Source: an uncultured Paraprevotella sp. (lineage in GTDB: Bacteria; Bacteroidota; Bacteroidia; Bacteroidales; Bacteroidaceae). From it: 64,000 nucleotides of DNA. The stretch spans positions 1 to 64,000 of the forward strand of contig URKA01000007.1 of NCBI GenBank assembly GCA_900548345.1, written 5' to 3'. Shown piece by piece: positions 25,146 to 34,727 of this stretch (the stretch's first letter is position 1; each line of letters opens with the position of its first letter). A model generated the notes under the pieces. That model was not told the DNA's origin and ran no database searches. It saw nothing but the letters and a program-made list of their open reading frames with translations. Made by a program: the position numbers and the translations under genes.

Positions 25146-28100
25146 ATGAAAGGTAATATATTCATAAAAAGACCGGTGATGGCGATGTCCATATCCATCG
25201 TCATCCTTCTGGTGGGAGCCATATCTTACTTCAACCTGCCCGTCGAGCAATACCCCGATATTGCCCCCCCAACGGTCATGGTATCCGCCAACTATACCGG
25301 TGCCAGCGCCGAGGCCGTGACCAAAGCCGTAATCCAGCCCCTCGAAGAGGCTATCAACGGTGTGGAGAACATGACTTACATGAGCTCCACCGCAACCAAT
25401 GCCGGCTCGGCCACCATCCAGGTGTATTTCAGACAAGGCACCGATGCCGACATGGCAGCCGTCAACGTACAGAACCGTGTGGCGCGCGCCCAAGGTCTGT
25501 TGCCTGCCGAAGTAACCCGTATCGGTGTGACCACGCAGAAACGTCAGACATCATTCCTTCAGATTAACGCTTTGGTCAGCGAAGATCCGGAGAAATACGA
25601 CGAGAACTTCCTGTCGAACTACCTTGACATCAATGTCGTTCCCCAAATCAAGCGTGTTGAGGGTGTGGGCGACGTGATGGAGCTGGGCGGTACGTACTCC
25701 CTGCGTATCTGGTTGAAACCCGACGTCATGGCACAGTATCACCTGATGCCGTCGGACATCAGTGCCGTAATCGCCGAGCAGAACCTGGAATCACCTACCG
25801 GCTCGTTGGGTGAGAAGCCTGTGAACGGCAACCACGGAGACGGCATCGACAACGTATTCCAGTATACGATGAAGTATACGGGACGCTTGCAGGAAATCGA
25901 GGAGTTCAAGAACATCGTGGTACAGGCAAACGCCGACGGTACACTCCTTCGCCTGAAAGACGTGGCCGACATCGAGTTGGGAGCCATATCTTATTCTTAC
26001 CACGGTTCTACGAACGGCAAGCCCGGTATCACATTCATGGCTTACCAGTTGGCCGGAGCTAACGCCAAGGAAACCAACGACCGCGTGACAGCAAAAATCG
26101 AGGAGCTGTCCAAAGATTTGCCCGAAGGCGTTCATTTCGTGTCCATGATGAGTTCGAACGACTTCCTGTTGGCTTCTATCCATAATGTATATGAGACATT
26201 GATTATCGCCATCATCCTTGTGGTTCTCGTGGTGTATTTCTTCTTGCAGGACTTCAAAGCCACACTCATCCCGTCCATATCCATTATCGTGTCGATGGTG
26301 GGCACCTTCGCCATCCTGCAAATGGCAGGCTTCACCATCAACCTGCTTACACTGTTTGCCCTTGTGTTGGCCATCGGAACGGTGGTCGACGACGCCATCG
26401 TGGTGGTCGAAGCCGTTCAGGCCAAGTTCGACGCCGGCTATACCTCTCCCTATCAGGCCACGAAAGACGCCATGAGCGATGTGACCATGGCGGTTATCTC
26501 CTGTACATTTGTGTTCATGGCCGTGTTCATCCCCGTGACCTTCATGGGTGGTACCAGCGGTATATTCTATACCCAGTTCGGTGTTACCATGGCCGGTGCG
26601 GTAGGTCTGTCGTGTATTTCCGCCCTCGTGCTTTGTCCGGCATTGTGCGCCATGCTGATGCGTCCGGCCAGCGGAACCAAGAGTGCCAAGAGTTTCAACG
26701 GTCGTGTACGTGCGGCCTATACCGCCAGCTACAACGCCGTATTGGGCAAGTATGTGAAGGGTATGCGTTATCTGTTCGGACATCGTACCATCGCTTGGGG
26801 CGGTTTCCTGATAGCCTGCGTACTGCTGGTATTCGCTGCAAGGTCTCTTCGTTCCGGTCTCGTTCCGCAAGAAGATCAGGGTGTGTGCATGCTCAACATC
26901 AGCTGCGCGCCGGGTAGCAACCTCGCCACAACCAATGCCATCATCGACCAGGTGGAAGACAGCATAAAGACCATCGAGGAAGTACAGGACTACAGCCGCG
27001 TATCAGGCTATGGCTTCATGTCGGGACAGGGTTCTTCCTACGGTTTGTTCATCGTGCGTCTGAAGCATTGGGACGAACGTAAGGGGGCCTTGCACAAGTC
27101 AGATGTCATTATAGGCAAGCTCTACCAGAAACTTTCCAAGATTCCCGAAGCACAAATCTTCGTATTCCAGCCGGGTATGATTCCGGGTTACGGTATGGGT
27201 AGTTCCGTTGAGTTGCACCTGCAGGACAAGGCCGGAGGCGACAAGGCCGTGTTCTTCGACCAGGCCAAAGTGTTCCTCGCCAAACTCAACGAACGTCCGG
27301 AAGTGATGATGGCCATGTGTACCTATTCGCGCGACTTCCCGCAGTATCAGGTAGAAGTTAATGCGGCACAATGCAAGCGCGCGGGAATTTCTCCTTCCAC
27401 AGTGCTCAGTACGCTGGGTTCATACTGCGGAGGTTCTTATATCAGCAACATGAACCAGTTCGGCAAAGTATACCGCGTGATGTTGCAGGCCGGTGAGAAA
27501 TACCGTTTGAACCAATACGACCTGAATAATATGTTCGTGCGCAACGGAAGCGAAATGGCTCCGCTGTCGCAGTTCGTCAAGCTGACCCCGATTCTCGGCC
27601 CTGAGGTGGACAACCGCTTCAACCTGTTCTCCGCCCTTGATGCCAACATCACCCCGAATTCCGGATACGGTACTACCGATGTGATGAAAGCCATCGACGA
27701 GGTGGCTGCCGAGACACTGCCCAGCCATGTAGGTTACGAATACGGCTCCATCAGCCGTGAGGAGGCGCAGACCATCGGCGACTACTCCACGATTATGATT
27801 TACTGTGTGTGCGTAGTCCTCATCTGGCTTATCCTGAGCTGTCTTTACGAGAGTTTCCTCATTCCTTTGGCCGTCATCCTTTCCGTACCGGCCGGTCTGA
27901 TGGGTTCATTCGGATTTGCCTGGTTGTGGAACACTGTGGGTAGCATCTCCATGGGCCCCGTTACACTGAGTTTATGGATAGGACAAATCGAGAACAACAT
28001 CTACTTGCAGACAGGTGTGATTATGTTGATTGGCCTTCTGGCCAAGACGGCCATCCTGATTACCGAGTTCGCCCTCGAACGCCGACGCAAAGGTATGGGT

Positions 28101-28430
28101 ATAGTAGAAGCTGCATACGCGGCTTGCGAGGCCCGTCTGCGTCCGATTCTGATGACCGTGCTCACGCTTATCTTCGGTATGATACCGTTGATGCTTGCAA
28201 GCGGCGCGGGTGCCAACGGTAACCGTACCATCGCGGTAGGTGTAGTGGGCGGCGCATTCGTAGGTACCATCGCCATTCTCTTCACCGTCCCTGTATTCTT
28301 CGTGTTCTTCGAATACCTCCAGGAACGTATCCGCCCGGCAATGAAAGTGGAAGCCGACCAACAGTTCAAAGCAGAACAGGAAAGAAGCCAGGCTGAACGC
28401 AAAGCATTAAACTCTGAAAAAGACAATTAA
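25146..28430 (+). CDS. RND multidrug efflux permease (HAE-1, AcrB/MexB family)
   Basis: 1094 residues, the normal size. N-terminal FIKRPVMAMSISIVILLVGA and EQYPDIAPPTV are family hallmarks. Twelve membrane segments can be placed, with two large periplasmic loops. The proton-relay aspartates are in IGTVVDDAIVVVEAV of TM4. The C-terminal half has GLLAKTAILITEFALE and RLRPILMTVLTLIFGM. It expels amphiphilic compounds using the proton gradient. Substrates cannot be predicted. It lies 82 bp after the adaptor gene and 6 bp before the outer-membrane channel gene. Confidence 0.96.
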   Translation: MKGNIFIKRPVMAMSISIVILLVGAISYFNLPVEQYPDIAPPTVMVSANYTGASAEAVTKAVIQPLEEAINGVENMTYMSSTATNAGSATIQVYFRQGTDADMAAVNVQNRVARAQGLLPAEVTRIGVTTQKRQTSFLQINALVSEDPEKYDENFLSNYLDINVVPQIKRVEGVGDVMELGGTYSLRIWLKPDVMAQYHLMPSDISAVIAEQNLESPTGSLGEKPVNGNHGDGIDNVFQYTMKYTGRLQEIEEFKNIVVQANADGTLLRLKDVADIELGAISYSYHGSTNGKPGITFMAYQLAGANAKETNDRVTAKIEELSKDLPEGVHFVSMMSSNDFLLASIHNVYETLIIAIILVVLVVYFFLQDFKATLIPSISIIVSMVGTFAILQMAGFTINLLTLFALVLAIGTVVDDAIVVVEAVQAKFDAGYTSPYQATKDAMSDVTMAVISCTFVFMAVFIPVTFMGGTSGIFYTQFGVTMAGAVGLSCISALVLCPALCAMLMRPASGTKSAKSFNGRVRAAYTASYNAVLGKYVKGMRYLFGHRTIAWGGFLIACVLLVFAARSLRSGLVPQEDQGVCMLNISCAPGSNLATTNAIIDQVEDSIKTIEEVQDYSRVSGYGFMSGQGSSYGLFIVRLKHWDERKGALHKSDVIIGKLYQKLSKIPEAQIFVFQPGMIPGYGMGSSVELHLQDKAGGDKAVFFDQAKVFLAKLNERPEVMMAMCTYSRDFPQYQVEVNAAQCKRAGISPSTVLSTLGSYCGGSYISNMNQFGKVYRVMLQAGEKYRLNQYDLNNMFVRNGSEMAPLSQFVKLTPILGPEVDNRFNLFSALDANITPNSGYGTTDVMKAIDEVAAETLPSHVGYEYGSISREEAQTIGDYSTIMIYCVCVVLIWLILSCLYESFLIPLAVILSVPAGLMGSFGFAWLWNTVGSISMGPVTLSLWIGQIENNIYLQTGVIMLIGLLAKTAILITEFALERRRKGMGIVEAAYAACEARLRPILMTVLTLIFGMIPLMLASGAGANGNRTIAVGVVGGAFVGTIAILFTVPVFFVFFEYLQERIRPAMKVEADQQFKAEQERSQAERKALNSEKDN

Positions 28431-28436
28431 GACACA

Positions 28437-29804
28437 ATGAAAAAAATAATTATGACCATAGCCGCGACTGCTCTGTTGAGCAGTTGCGGGCTGTACAAAA
28501 GCTACGAAAGGCCGTCGGACATCAAGATTGAGGACCTGTACCGTGCGCCGGCCCAGCCGGCCGACTCTTTGGGCATGGCTTCCCTGTCATGGCGGGAAGT
28601 ATTCACCGACCCGAAGTTGCAGACCCTGATAGAGCGCGGACTGGCCCAGAATACCAACATGCGTACCGCACAACTGCAGATTGAACAGGCCGAGGCCGTA
28701 CTGACTGTAGCCAAATGGGCCTACGTGCCCAGCCTGGTGTTCGCTCCGCAAGGCACGCTGAGCGGCGTGGATTGGGGAAAAGCCTCGCAGTCCTACACGT
28801 TGCCCGTAGTGGCCTCATGGCAGGTGGACATCTTCGGAAAACTGCTCAACACCAAGAAGAAAGCCAAAGTACAGCTTGAAAACAGCAAAATCTACAAGCA
28901 GGCCGTACAGACCCAGCTGATAGCCGCCATCGCCAACTACTATTATACATTGGCCATGCTCGACGACCAGTTGCAGCTGAGCATGGAGACGGAGAAAATC
29001 TGGAAACAGAACGTGGAAATCACACGTGCCCTGATGGATGCCGGACAAAGCAATATGGCTGCCGTATCGCAGACCGAGGCCAATTATTACAACATCTGCA
29101 CGCAAATCACCGACCTCAGACAGCAAATCAGCGACCTGAAAGACGATTTTGCCGCATTGTTGGGAGACACGCCGCAGGCTTACGAAATCGGTACATTGAA
29201 AGACTGGCGCACTCCGGGCAAACTCTCTGCCGGCATTCCGGCCGTGGCCCTGGCCAACAGACCTGACGTCAGGATGGCCGAAGCACAGCTGGCCGTGGCC
29301 TATTACGCCACCAACGAGGCACGCGCATCCTTCTATCCGGGACTGACCCTGAGCGGAACCGTCGGATTCACCAACAGTCTGGGAAGCATCATCGTGAACC
29401 CCGGCAAGTGGATTTACAATGCCGTGGCATCCCTTACCCAGCCCCTGTTGCAGAACGGAGCGCTGCGCGCACAATACAAGGTATCGAAAGCACAGCAGGA
29501 ACAGGCCAAACTGTCATTCCAGCAAGCGATTCTGGACGCCGGAGTGGACGTGAATGCCGCACTGACGAAAATCCAAAGCACGGAAGAGAAACGCCAGATG
29601 TACGACAAGCAGGTGGCAGCCCTCGAAATAGCAGTAAAAAGCACGATGGCATTGATGCAGAACTCATCGACGAACTACTTGCAGGTGCTGACCGCACAAC
29701 AGACTTTGCTGGGTGCGCAGATGTCGAAAATCAGCAACGACTTCAGCCAGGTACAGGCAGCCATCGAACTGTATCAGGCATTGGGCGGAGGATGCAACGA
29801 ATAA
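28437..29804 (+). CDS. Outer-membrane efflux channel lipoprotein (NodT/OprM family)
   Basis: 455 residues. Signal peptide ends in lipobox LSSC (Cys ~17). Two repeats of the outer-membrane efflux protein domain are visible: the first around LIERGLAQNTNMRTAQLQIE and the second around ALANRPDVRMAEAQLAVAYY, with the family's GTVGFTNSLG and LLQNGALRAQYKVSKAQQEQ stretches. Forms the trimeric TolC-like channel of the tripartite pump. It starts 6 bp after the permease gene. A strong hairpin terminator follows 22 bp downstream. Confidence 0.95.
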   Translation: MKKIIMTIAATALLSSCGLYKSYERPSDIKIEDLYRAPAQPADSLGMASLSWREVFTDPKLQTLIERGLAQNTNMRTAQLQIEQAEAVLTVAKWAYVPSLVFAPQGTLSGVDWGKASQSYTLPVVASWQVDIFGKLLNTKKKAKVQLENSKIYKQAVQTQLIAAIANYYYTLAMLDDQLQLSMETEKIWKQNVEITRALMDAGQSNMAAVSQTEANYYNICTQITDLRQQISDLKDDFAALLGDTPQAYEIGTLKDWRTPGKLSAGIPAVALANRPDVRMAEAQLAVAYYATNEARASFYPGLTLSGTVGFTNSLGSIIVNPGKWIYNAVASLTQPLLQNGALRAQYKVSKAQQEQAKLSFQQAILDAGVDVNAALTKIQSTEEKRQMYDKQVAALEIAVKSTMALMQNSSTNYLQVLTAQQTLLGAQMSKISNDFSQVQAAIELYQALGGGCNE

Positions 29805-29825
29805 TCACTCTCTCTTAATACCCGA

Positions 29826-29870
29826 AGGCCGGCTTCTCAGCGATGCGAATCCTGAAAAGCCGGCCTCTTT
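29826..29870 (+). terminator. Terminator of the RND efflux operon
   Basis: AGGCCGGCTT pairs with AAGCCGGCCT around a 21-base loop, followed by CTTTG. Confidence 0.75.
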
Positions 29871-29972
29871 GTATACCTACATGAGAACTACCTTTGCCCC
29901 CCTCTATCATATCGCCGGAACCACATTCCGAAGACCATGCCAAACTGCGTCCTTGTGCAGAGCAAAATGCTC

Positions 29973-30022
29973 ACCTGTGTCCGTCCCGTCGCTCACAGGT
30001 GTCCGTTCCGTCGCTCACAGGT
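29973..30022. repeat. 22-bp periodic ACCTGT/ACAGGT array, three cores
   Basis: Cores at 29973 (ACCTGT), 29995 (ACAGGT) and 30017 (ACAGGT), exactly 22 bp apart. Filler GTCCGT(C/T)CCGTCGCTC is nearly identical between the first two units. A degenerate CCTTGT sits one step earlier at 29951. The array lies between two terminators in the convergent gap 29805-30151, which otherwise holds no gene. Confidence 0.85.
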
Positions 30023-30094
30023 GAAGAAATCGGCCTTTGCAAGTCATTGATTCAAAGCATCTTGCAAAAGGCAAAAAACAGCGGTTTTCTACCA

Positions 30095-30128
30095 ACAAAA
30101 AAGCCCCGGACGCCAGAACGTCCGGGAC
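30095..30128 (-). terminator. Terminator of the DUF3127 gene
   Basis: On the minus strand CCCGGACG...CGTCCGGGGC followed by a T-run (plus-strand A-run at 30095-30102). Confidence 0.85.
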
Positions 30129-30151
30129 CTGTTCCAATCCGCCGATATACA

Positions 30152-30532
30152 TCAGAACGGAAGGTCGTCTGCCGACTCTCCGCCGGAGAAATCCGTCGGG
30201 GCAGCCGGCTCGGCAACCGGCGGGAACGGCGCATCGGCCACGGGAGCCGCAGGCTGGTCGGCCACACGCTCCACTTTCCATGCGCGGATACTGTTGTACC
30301 AGCGACCTTGATATTCGCGGGCATCGATGTCGAACGATACCGTAAGATGGTCGCCTATATTGATGGCGAACTGTGCGATTTTGTCAGCTCCGAACACATC
30401 AAAACACATCTTACGGGGATATTGCTCCTGAGTCTCCAGTACGTACGTCTGCACTTTCCACTCAGAACCTGTGCGCTGTGAGATTCCACCCCTTTCGGGC
30501 AATACAGCGATAATTTTTCCGGTAATTTCCAT
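30152..30532 (-). CDS. DUF3127 protein with SSB-like acidic tail
   Basis: 126 residues. The DUF3127 domain covers ~1-92 (MEITGKIIAVLPERGG, FDVFGADKI, IGDHLTVSFDI, YNSIRAWKVE); its size and strand pattern suggest a small beta-barrel. A Pro/Ala-rich linker leads to the terminus GESADDLPF, nearly the acidic tip by which SSB recruits repair proteins. This makes a single-stranded nucleic-acid role likely but unproven. It is divergent from dnaN with 133 bp between starts. No other close partner on its strand. Confidence 0.88.
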   Translation of the reverse strand: MEITGKIIAVLPERGGISQRTGSEWKVQTYVLETQEQYPRKMCFDVFGADKIAQFAINIGDHLTVSFDIDAREYQGRWYNSIRAWKVERVADQPAAPVADAPFPPVAEPAAPTDFSGGESADDLPF

Positions 30533-30558
30533 AATTCTGTTTTCACTTATAATTCATG

Positions 30559-30566
30559 CGAATTTA
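30559..30566 (-). promoter_or_regulatory. -7-like box for the DUF3127 gene
   Basis: CGAATTTA (minus strand TAAATTCG), one base off TAnnTTTG, with TTG about 20 bp upstream. Confidence 0.5.
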
Positions 30567-30629
30567 CGACTTATTTTCAACTTTCACGAATTTTACATTA
30601 TTTTTTTTGTTCAGTTTTGCTTAAATATG

Positions 30630-30637
30630 TAAATTTG
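30630..30637 (+). promoter_or_regulatory. -7 box for dnaN operon
   Basis: TAAATTTG, 28 bp before the dnaN ATG; TTTG at 30606-30609 fits as -33. Confidence 0.7.
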
Positions 30638-30665
30638 TTGAATATAAATTTTAAAACACATCAAA

Positions 30666-31790
30666 ATGAAGTTTATCATATCCAGTTCCGCCCTGTTCAG
30701 CCGTTTACAGTCGATAGGGCGCGCCATCAACTCCAAGAACACGCTTCCCATCCTGGACTGCTTTCTGTTTGAAATCAAAGACAATACGCTGACCATCACC
30801 GCTTCCGACAGCGAGACCACACTGGTGACATCCGTCAGCCTCGTGGAAAGCGACAGCGACATGCGCTTCTGTATCAACGCCAAGACGATACAGGACTCCA
30901 TGAAGGAAATCGCCGAGCAACCCATGGCTTTTGAAATCAACCCCGACAGCAAGGAGATTACGGCAAGCTATCAGAACGGCCACTTCAACATCGTGGGCCT
31001 TGCGGCCGATGAATACCCCGAAATGAACATCACCCAGGACGGGATGAACGAACTTATCATGCCCGCCTCTACCGTGCTCAACGGCATCAACCGTTGCCTG
31101 TTCGCCACAGCTGACGACGATTTGCGTCCGGTCATGAACGGGGTGTATTTCGACCTGCAGCAAGACTCACTCACGTTCGTATCCACCGACGGCCACAAAC
31201 TGGTGCGCAACCGCAACTATAATATAAAAGGTACGATGCCCGCGGCATTCATCCTGCCCAAAAAGCCGTCCACCCTTCTGAAGACATTGCTGGCCAAGGA
31301 AAACGGCGACATCACCCTGAGATTCGACGAGCAATACGCTTATATCGAAATGGAATCCTCCAAGCTGATGTGCCGTCTGACCGAAGGACGCTACCCGAAC
31401 TACAACTCCGTCATCCCGCAGAACAACCCTTACCGCGTGACGGTAGACCGCTTGTCTTTGTTGAGCGCACTGAAACGCGTGCTGATTTTCTCCAACCAAA
31501 GCAGTGCGCTGGTCAAGCTGCATCTGGAAAACGGACAGCTCGTCGTATCCGGACAGGATATCGACTATTCCACTTCCGCCGAGGAATATGTGACATGCGA
31601 ATACGGCGACACGCCCATCAACATCGGTTTCAAAGGCACATTCCTCGTAGACATGCTGAACAACATTGGCGGCGAGAATGTCATCATTGAACTGGCGGAC
31701 CCAAGCCGGGCCGGCGTCATCGTTCCTGCAGAACAGGACAACGGCGAAGACCTTCTGATGCTCCTCATGCCGATGATGTTGAACGATTAA
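30666..31790 (+). CDS. dnaN: DNA polymerase III sliding clamp (beta subunit)
   Basis: 374 residues, the usual size, with the three-domain clamp layout: domain 1 begins MKFIISSSALFSRLQSIGRA and has NTLPILDCFLFEI; domain 2 has VLNGINRCLFATADDDLRPVMNG and STDGHKLVRN (the latter a clamp hallmark); domain 3 has RVTVDRLSLLSALKRVLIFSNQ and ends LLMPMMLND (equivalent of the usual PMRL C-terminus). Tethers polymerase and repair enzymes to DNA. It heads a run of closely packed genes reaching to 38089; the next gene is 10 bp away. Confidence 0.97.
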   Translation: MKFIISSSALFSRLQSIGRAINSKNTLPILDCFLFEIKDNTLTITASDSETTLVTSVSLVESDSDMRFCINAKTIQDSMKEIAEQPMAFEINPDSKEITASYQNGHFNIVGLAADEYPEMNITQDGMNELIMPASTVLNGINRCLFATADDDLRPVMNGVYFDLQQDSLTFVSTDGHKLVRNRNYNIKGTMPAAFILPKKPSTLLKTLLAKENGDITLRFDEQYAYIEMESSKLMCRLTEGRYPNYNSVIPQNNPYRVTVDRLSLLSALKRVLIFSNQSSALVKLHLENGQLVVSGQDIDYSTSAEEYVTCEYGDTPINIGFKGTFLVDMLNNIGGENVIIELADPSRAGVIVPAEQDNGEDLLMLLMPMMLND

Positions 31791-31800
31791 AGAAGGAAAC

Positions 31801-32568
31801 ATGAGACTGAAACTGAACAATCCCATCGTATTCTTCGACCTGGAAACCACGGGCGTCAACATCACCAACGACCGCATTGTGGAATTATGCTACATCAAAG
31901 TATCCCCCAACGGGAACGAAGAGTCCAAAAGCATGCGCATCAACCCTGAGATGCACATACCGGAAAGCTCGTCGGCCATACACGGCATCTACGACAAGGA
32001 CGTGGCAGACTGCCCCACATTCAAGCAGATAGCACAAGAGCTCGCCCAGACCATCAAAGGATGCGACTTTGCCGGATTCAACTCCAACCGCTTCGATGTG
32101 CCTATGCTCGTCGAAGAGTTCCTGCGCGCCGGTATCGACATTGACATCAGGAAACGGAATTTCATCGACGTGCAGAACATCTACCACAAGATGGAACGCC
32201 GCACCCTCAGCGCCGCTTATCAGTTCTATTGCGGAAAAGACCTGGAAAACGCACACTCCGCACTGGCCGATACACGGGCCACATACGAGGTGCTGATGGC
32301 ACAGCTCGACCGCTATCCGGACGATTTGCAGAACAACGTGAAGTTCCTCTCGGATTATTCGCGCATGACGGACAACGTGGACTTTGCCGGACGCATGGTG
32401 TACGACGAACAGCACAACATCGTGTTCAACTTCGGAAAATACAAAGGAAGGAAAGTGACCGACGTGCTCCGTTGCGACCCAGGCTATTACAGCTGGATTC
32501 TGCAAGGTGACTTCACACGCAACACCAAGCAGGTGCTGACACAGATTAGACTGGAGATGAACAAATAA
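31801..32568 (+). CDS. dnaQ: DnaQ-like 3'-5' exonuclease
   Basis: 255 residues. DEDD exonuclease motifs: Exo I VFFDLETTGVN (residues ~10-20), Exo II FAGFNSNRFDVPML, Exo III with NAHSALADTRATYE (HxAxxD type, so DEDDh). A C-terminal extension (FNFGKYKGRKVTDV...YYSWILQGDF) is the small module often seen on Bacteroidetes proofreading-type exonucleases. Probably the polymerase III epsilon-type proofreader, supported by its place 10 bp after dnaN. It could also act in repair apart from the replisome. Confidence 0.92.
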   Translation: MRLKLNNPIVFFDLETTGVNITNDRIVELCYIKVSPNGNEESKSMRINPEMHIPESSSAIHGIYDKDVADCPTFKQIAQELAQTIKGCDFAGFNSNRFDVPMLVEEFLRAGIDIDIRKRNFIDVQNIYHKMERRTLSAAYQFYCGKDLENAHSALADTRATYEVLMAQLDRYPDDLQNNVKFLSDYSRMTDNVDFAGRMVYDEQHNIVFNFGKYKGRKVTDVLRCDPGYYSWILQGDFTRNTKQVLTQIRLEMNK

Positions 32569-32589
32569 GCCCCAAACCAAACGACAAAA

Positions 32590-33783
32590 ATGCTGAAAGG
32601 GAAAAAAATAGTTTTAGGCATCACAGGAAGCATAGCCGCCTACAAGGCATGCCTCCTGATAAGAGGGCTGATAAAGAAAGGCGCGGAAGTGCAGACCGTC
32701 ATCACGCCTGCGGGCAAAGAGTTCATCACGCCCGTCACGCTTTCGGCCCTGACAAGCAAGCCGGTCATCAGCGAGTTCTTTTCACAACGCGACGGCAGCT
32801 GGCATAGCCATGTACAGCTCGGATTGTGGGCCGATGCCATGATTATCGCTCCGGCAACGGCTTCGACCATAGGCAAGATGGCGCACGGAATAGCCGACAA
32901 CATGCTCGTCACCACCTATCTCTCCATGAAAGCGCCGGTATTCGTCGCACCGGCAATGGATCTCGACATGTTCGCCCACCCCTCCACACAGGCCAACCTG
33001 GACCTGCTCCGAAGCTATGGCAACCATATCATCGAACCGGCGAGCGGAGAACTGGCCAGCCATCTGGAAGGGAAAGGACGCATGGAAGAACCGGAAAACA
33101 TCATACGCGTCATAGAAGACCACTTCGCACAATCGCAGGACTTGGCGGGAAAACAGATACTCATCACGGCCGGACCTACTTACGAAAAGCTCGACCCGGT
33201 GAGATTCATCGGCAACTATTCATCAGGCAAGATGGGACTTGCCTTGGCCGAAGCATGCGCACGACGCGGTGCAAAGGTAACTCTCGTATGCGGTCCCGTA
33301 CAAGGACACACGGAACACCCTTCGGTACACCGCATCGATGTGGAGTCGGCCGAGGAGATGTACGCCGCATCCACAAGTCTGTTCGGCAAGATGGATGCTG
33401 CCATACTCTGCGCCGCCGTGGCGGACTTCACTCCGGCACATACGGCGGAAAACAAAATCAAACGCGAAGGCAACGGACTGACGATACAATTGAAGCCGAC
33501 ACGCGACATAGCCGAAGCGCTCGGCAAGATGAAACGGGAAGGACAAATTCTGGTGGGATTCGCATTGGAAACCCACGACGAGACAGCCCACGCGAAAGAC
33601 AAACTCGCACGGAAGAATCTCGACTTCATTGTGCTGAACTCGCTCAACGACAAAGGAGCGGGATTCCGCCACGATACCAATAAAATCACCATCATAAGCC
33701 CTACGGAAGAAATCCCCTACCCGCTCAAGAACAAAACGGAAGTGGCGGAAGACATCATCAACCGCCTTGCCGCCTCATTCTAA
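32590..33783 (+). CDS. coaBC: Bifunctional phosphopantothenoylcysteine decarboxylase / phosphopantothenate-cysteine ligase
   Basis: 397 residues covering two coenzyme A synthesis steps. CoaC half (~1-180): flavin-binding GSIAAYKACLLIRGL, SHVQLGLWADAMIIAPATA with the catalytic His, and APAMDLDMF. CoaB half (~185-397): ILITAGPTYEKLDPVRFIGN, SSGKMGLALAEACARRGA, AAVADFTP and KIKREGNGL. The CoaC loop has PAMD rather than the common PAMN, which I take as a lineage variant. It sits 21 bp after the exonuclease gene and 10 bp before DUF4835. Confidence 0.96.
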   Translation: MLKGKKIVLGITGSIAAYKACLLIRGLIKKGAEVQTVITPAGKEFITPVTLSALTSKPVISEFFSQRDGSWHSHVQLGLWADAMIIAPATASTIGKMAHGIADNMLVTTYLSMKAPVFVAPAMDLDMFAHPSTQANLDLLRSYGNHIIEPASGELASHLEGKGRMEEPENIIRVIEDHFAQSQDLAGKQILITAGPTYEKLDPVRFIGNYSSGKMGLALAEACARRGAKVTLVCGPVQGHTEHPSVHRIDVESAEEMYAASTSLFGKMDAAILCAAVADFTPAHTAENKIKREGNGLTIQLKPTRDIAEALGKMKREGQILVGFALETHDETAHAKDKLARKNLDFIVLNSLNDKGAGFRHDTNKITIISPTEEIPYPLKNKTEVAEDIINRLAASF

Positions 33784-33793
33784 AGGAGACATC

Positions 33794-34723
33794 ATGCAGA
33801 ACATGTCCAAGACCATCCGACACATACTGACACTCACCGCACTGCCCGTAGCAATGTGGTGGGCATCGCCAGTCTGTGCGCAGGAGCTCAATGCCAAGAT
33901 TTCCATTAACCGCTCGCAAATATCCAATACAACGGAAGCCGTGTTTGAGGCACTACAGAACGCCGTCACAAGTTTCCTCAACGAAAGGCAATGGACACAA
34001 ATGCAATTCGAGGAATACGAACGCATCAACTGCTCGTTCAACATCACACTGAAAACATACAGCGAAACCGACAACTCGTTCACCGGCACGTTGCAGGTGC
34101 AAAGCACACGGCCCATCTACAACTCCAACTACTCCAGCACGGTATTCAACCTGCAGGACGCCAATTTCAACTTCACGTTCCAACAATTCGACCAGCTGGA
34201 GTTCAGACCGGAACAGGTAGACAACAACCTGACAGCCATATTGGCTTATTATGCCTATCTGATAATAGGAATGGACATGGACACCATGTCACCCCTCGGC
34301 GGCACCGATGTACTGCAGATAGCAATGGACGTGGCCAACAACTCGCAAAACCTCGGTTACGCCGGCTGGAAGGCATTTGAAGACGACCGCAACCGCTTTG
34401 CCATCATCAACGACTATTTGGACGGAGCCATGGAACCTTTCCGGACGATGGAATACAAGTACCACAGACTTGGTCTCGACCGCATGACGGAAAATACCGA
34501 TACGGCACGTGCGACTATCACAGAGTCGCTGGAAATGCTGCAACAGGCAAGGGAACAGAAAAGCATGAGTGCCCTGCCCGTCATCTTCACGGACATCAAA
34601 CGCGACGAGCTGGTCAATATATACAGCGGGAAAGGCAAACAGGAAGAACGCAACAAAGTATACGACATCGTATTCAGAATCAATGCATCCCAAAGCGAAT
34701 ACTGGGAGAAACTCAAGAAATAA
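33794..34723 (+). CDS. DUF4835 family exported protein
   Basis: 309 residues with an N-terminal signal peptide (LTLTALPVAMWWASPVCAQE, cleavage near residue 31). The mature part matches the Bacteroidetes DUF4835 family: KISINRSQI, FLNERQWT, TGTLQVQSTRPIYNSNY, QFDQLEFRPEQ, LTAILAYYAYLIIGMD and the C-terminal DIKRDELVNIYSG. Function is unknown; a cell-envelope role is likely from the signal peptide. ATG 33794 has GGAG 8 bp upstream, and the longer frame from 33767 would overlap coaBC. Conserved linkage with coaBC and recN is typical of Bacteroidales. Confidence 0.9.
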   Translation: MQNMSKTIRHILTLTALPVAMWWASPVCAQELNAKISINRSQISNTTEAVFEALQNAVTSFLNERQWTQMQFEEYERINCSFNITLKTYSETDNSFTGTLQVQSTRPIYNSNYSSTVFNLQDANFNFTFQQFDQLEFRPEQVDNNLTAILAYYAYLIIGMDMDTMSPLGGTDVLQIAMDVANNSQNLGYAGWKAFEDDRNRFAIINDYLDGAMEPFRTMEYKYHRLGLDRMTENTDTARATITESLEMLQQAREQKSMSALPVIFTDIKRDELVNIYSGKGKQEERNKVYDIVFRINASQSEYWEKLKK

Positions 34724-34727
34724 GAGC

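Noticed and set aside
25791..26870. Long minus-strand frame inside the RND permease gene, and other long antisense frames such as 2728-3906 and 21792-22679
   Set aside because: They are shadows of the coding strand in a moderately GC-rich genome, with no recognisable domain, promoter or sensible composition.
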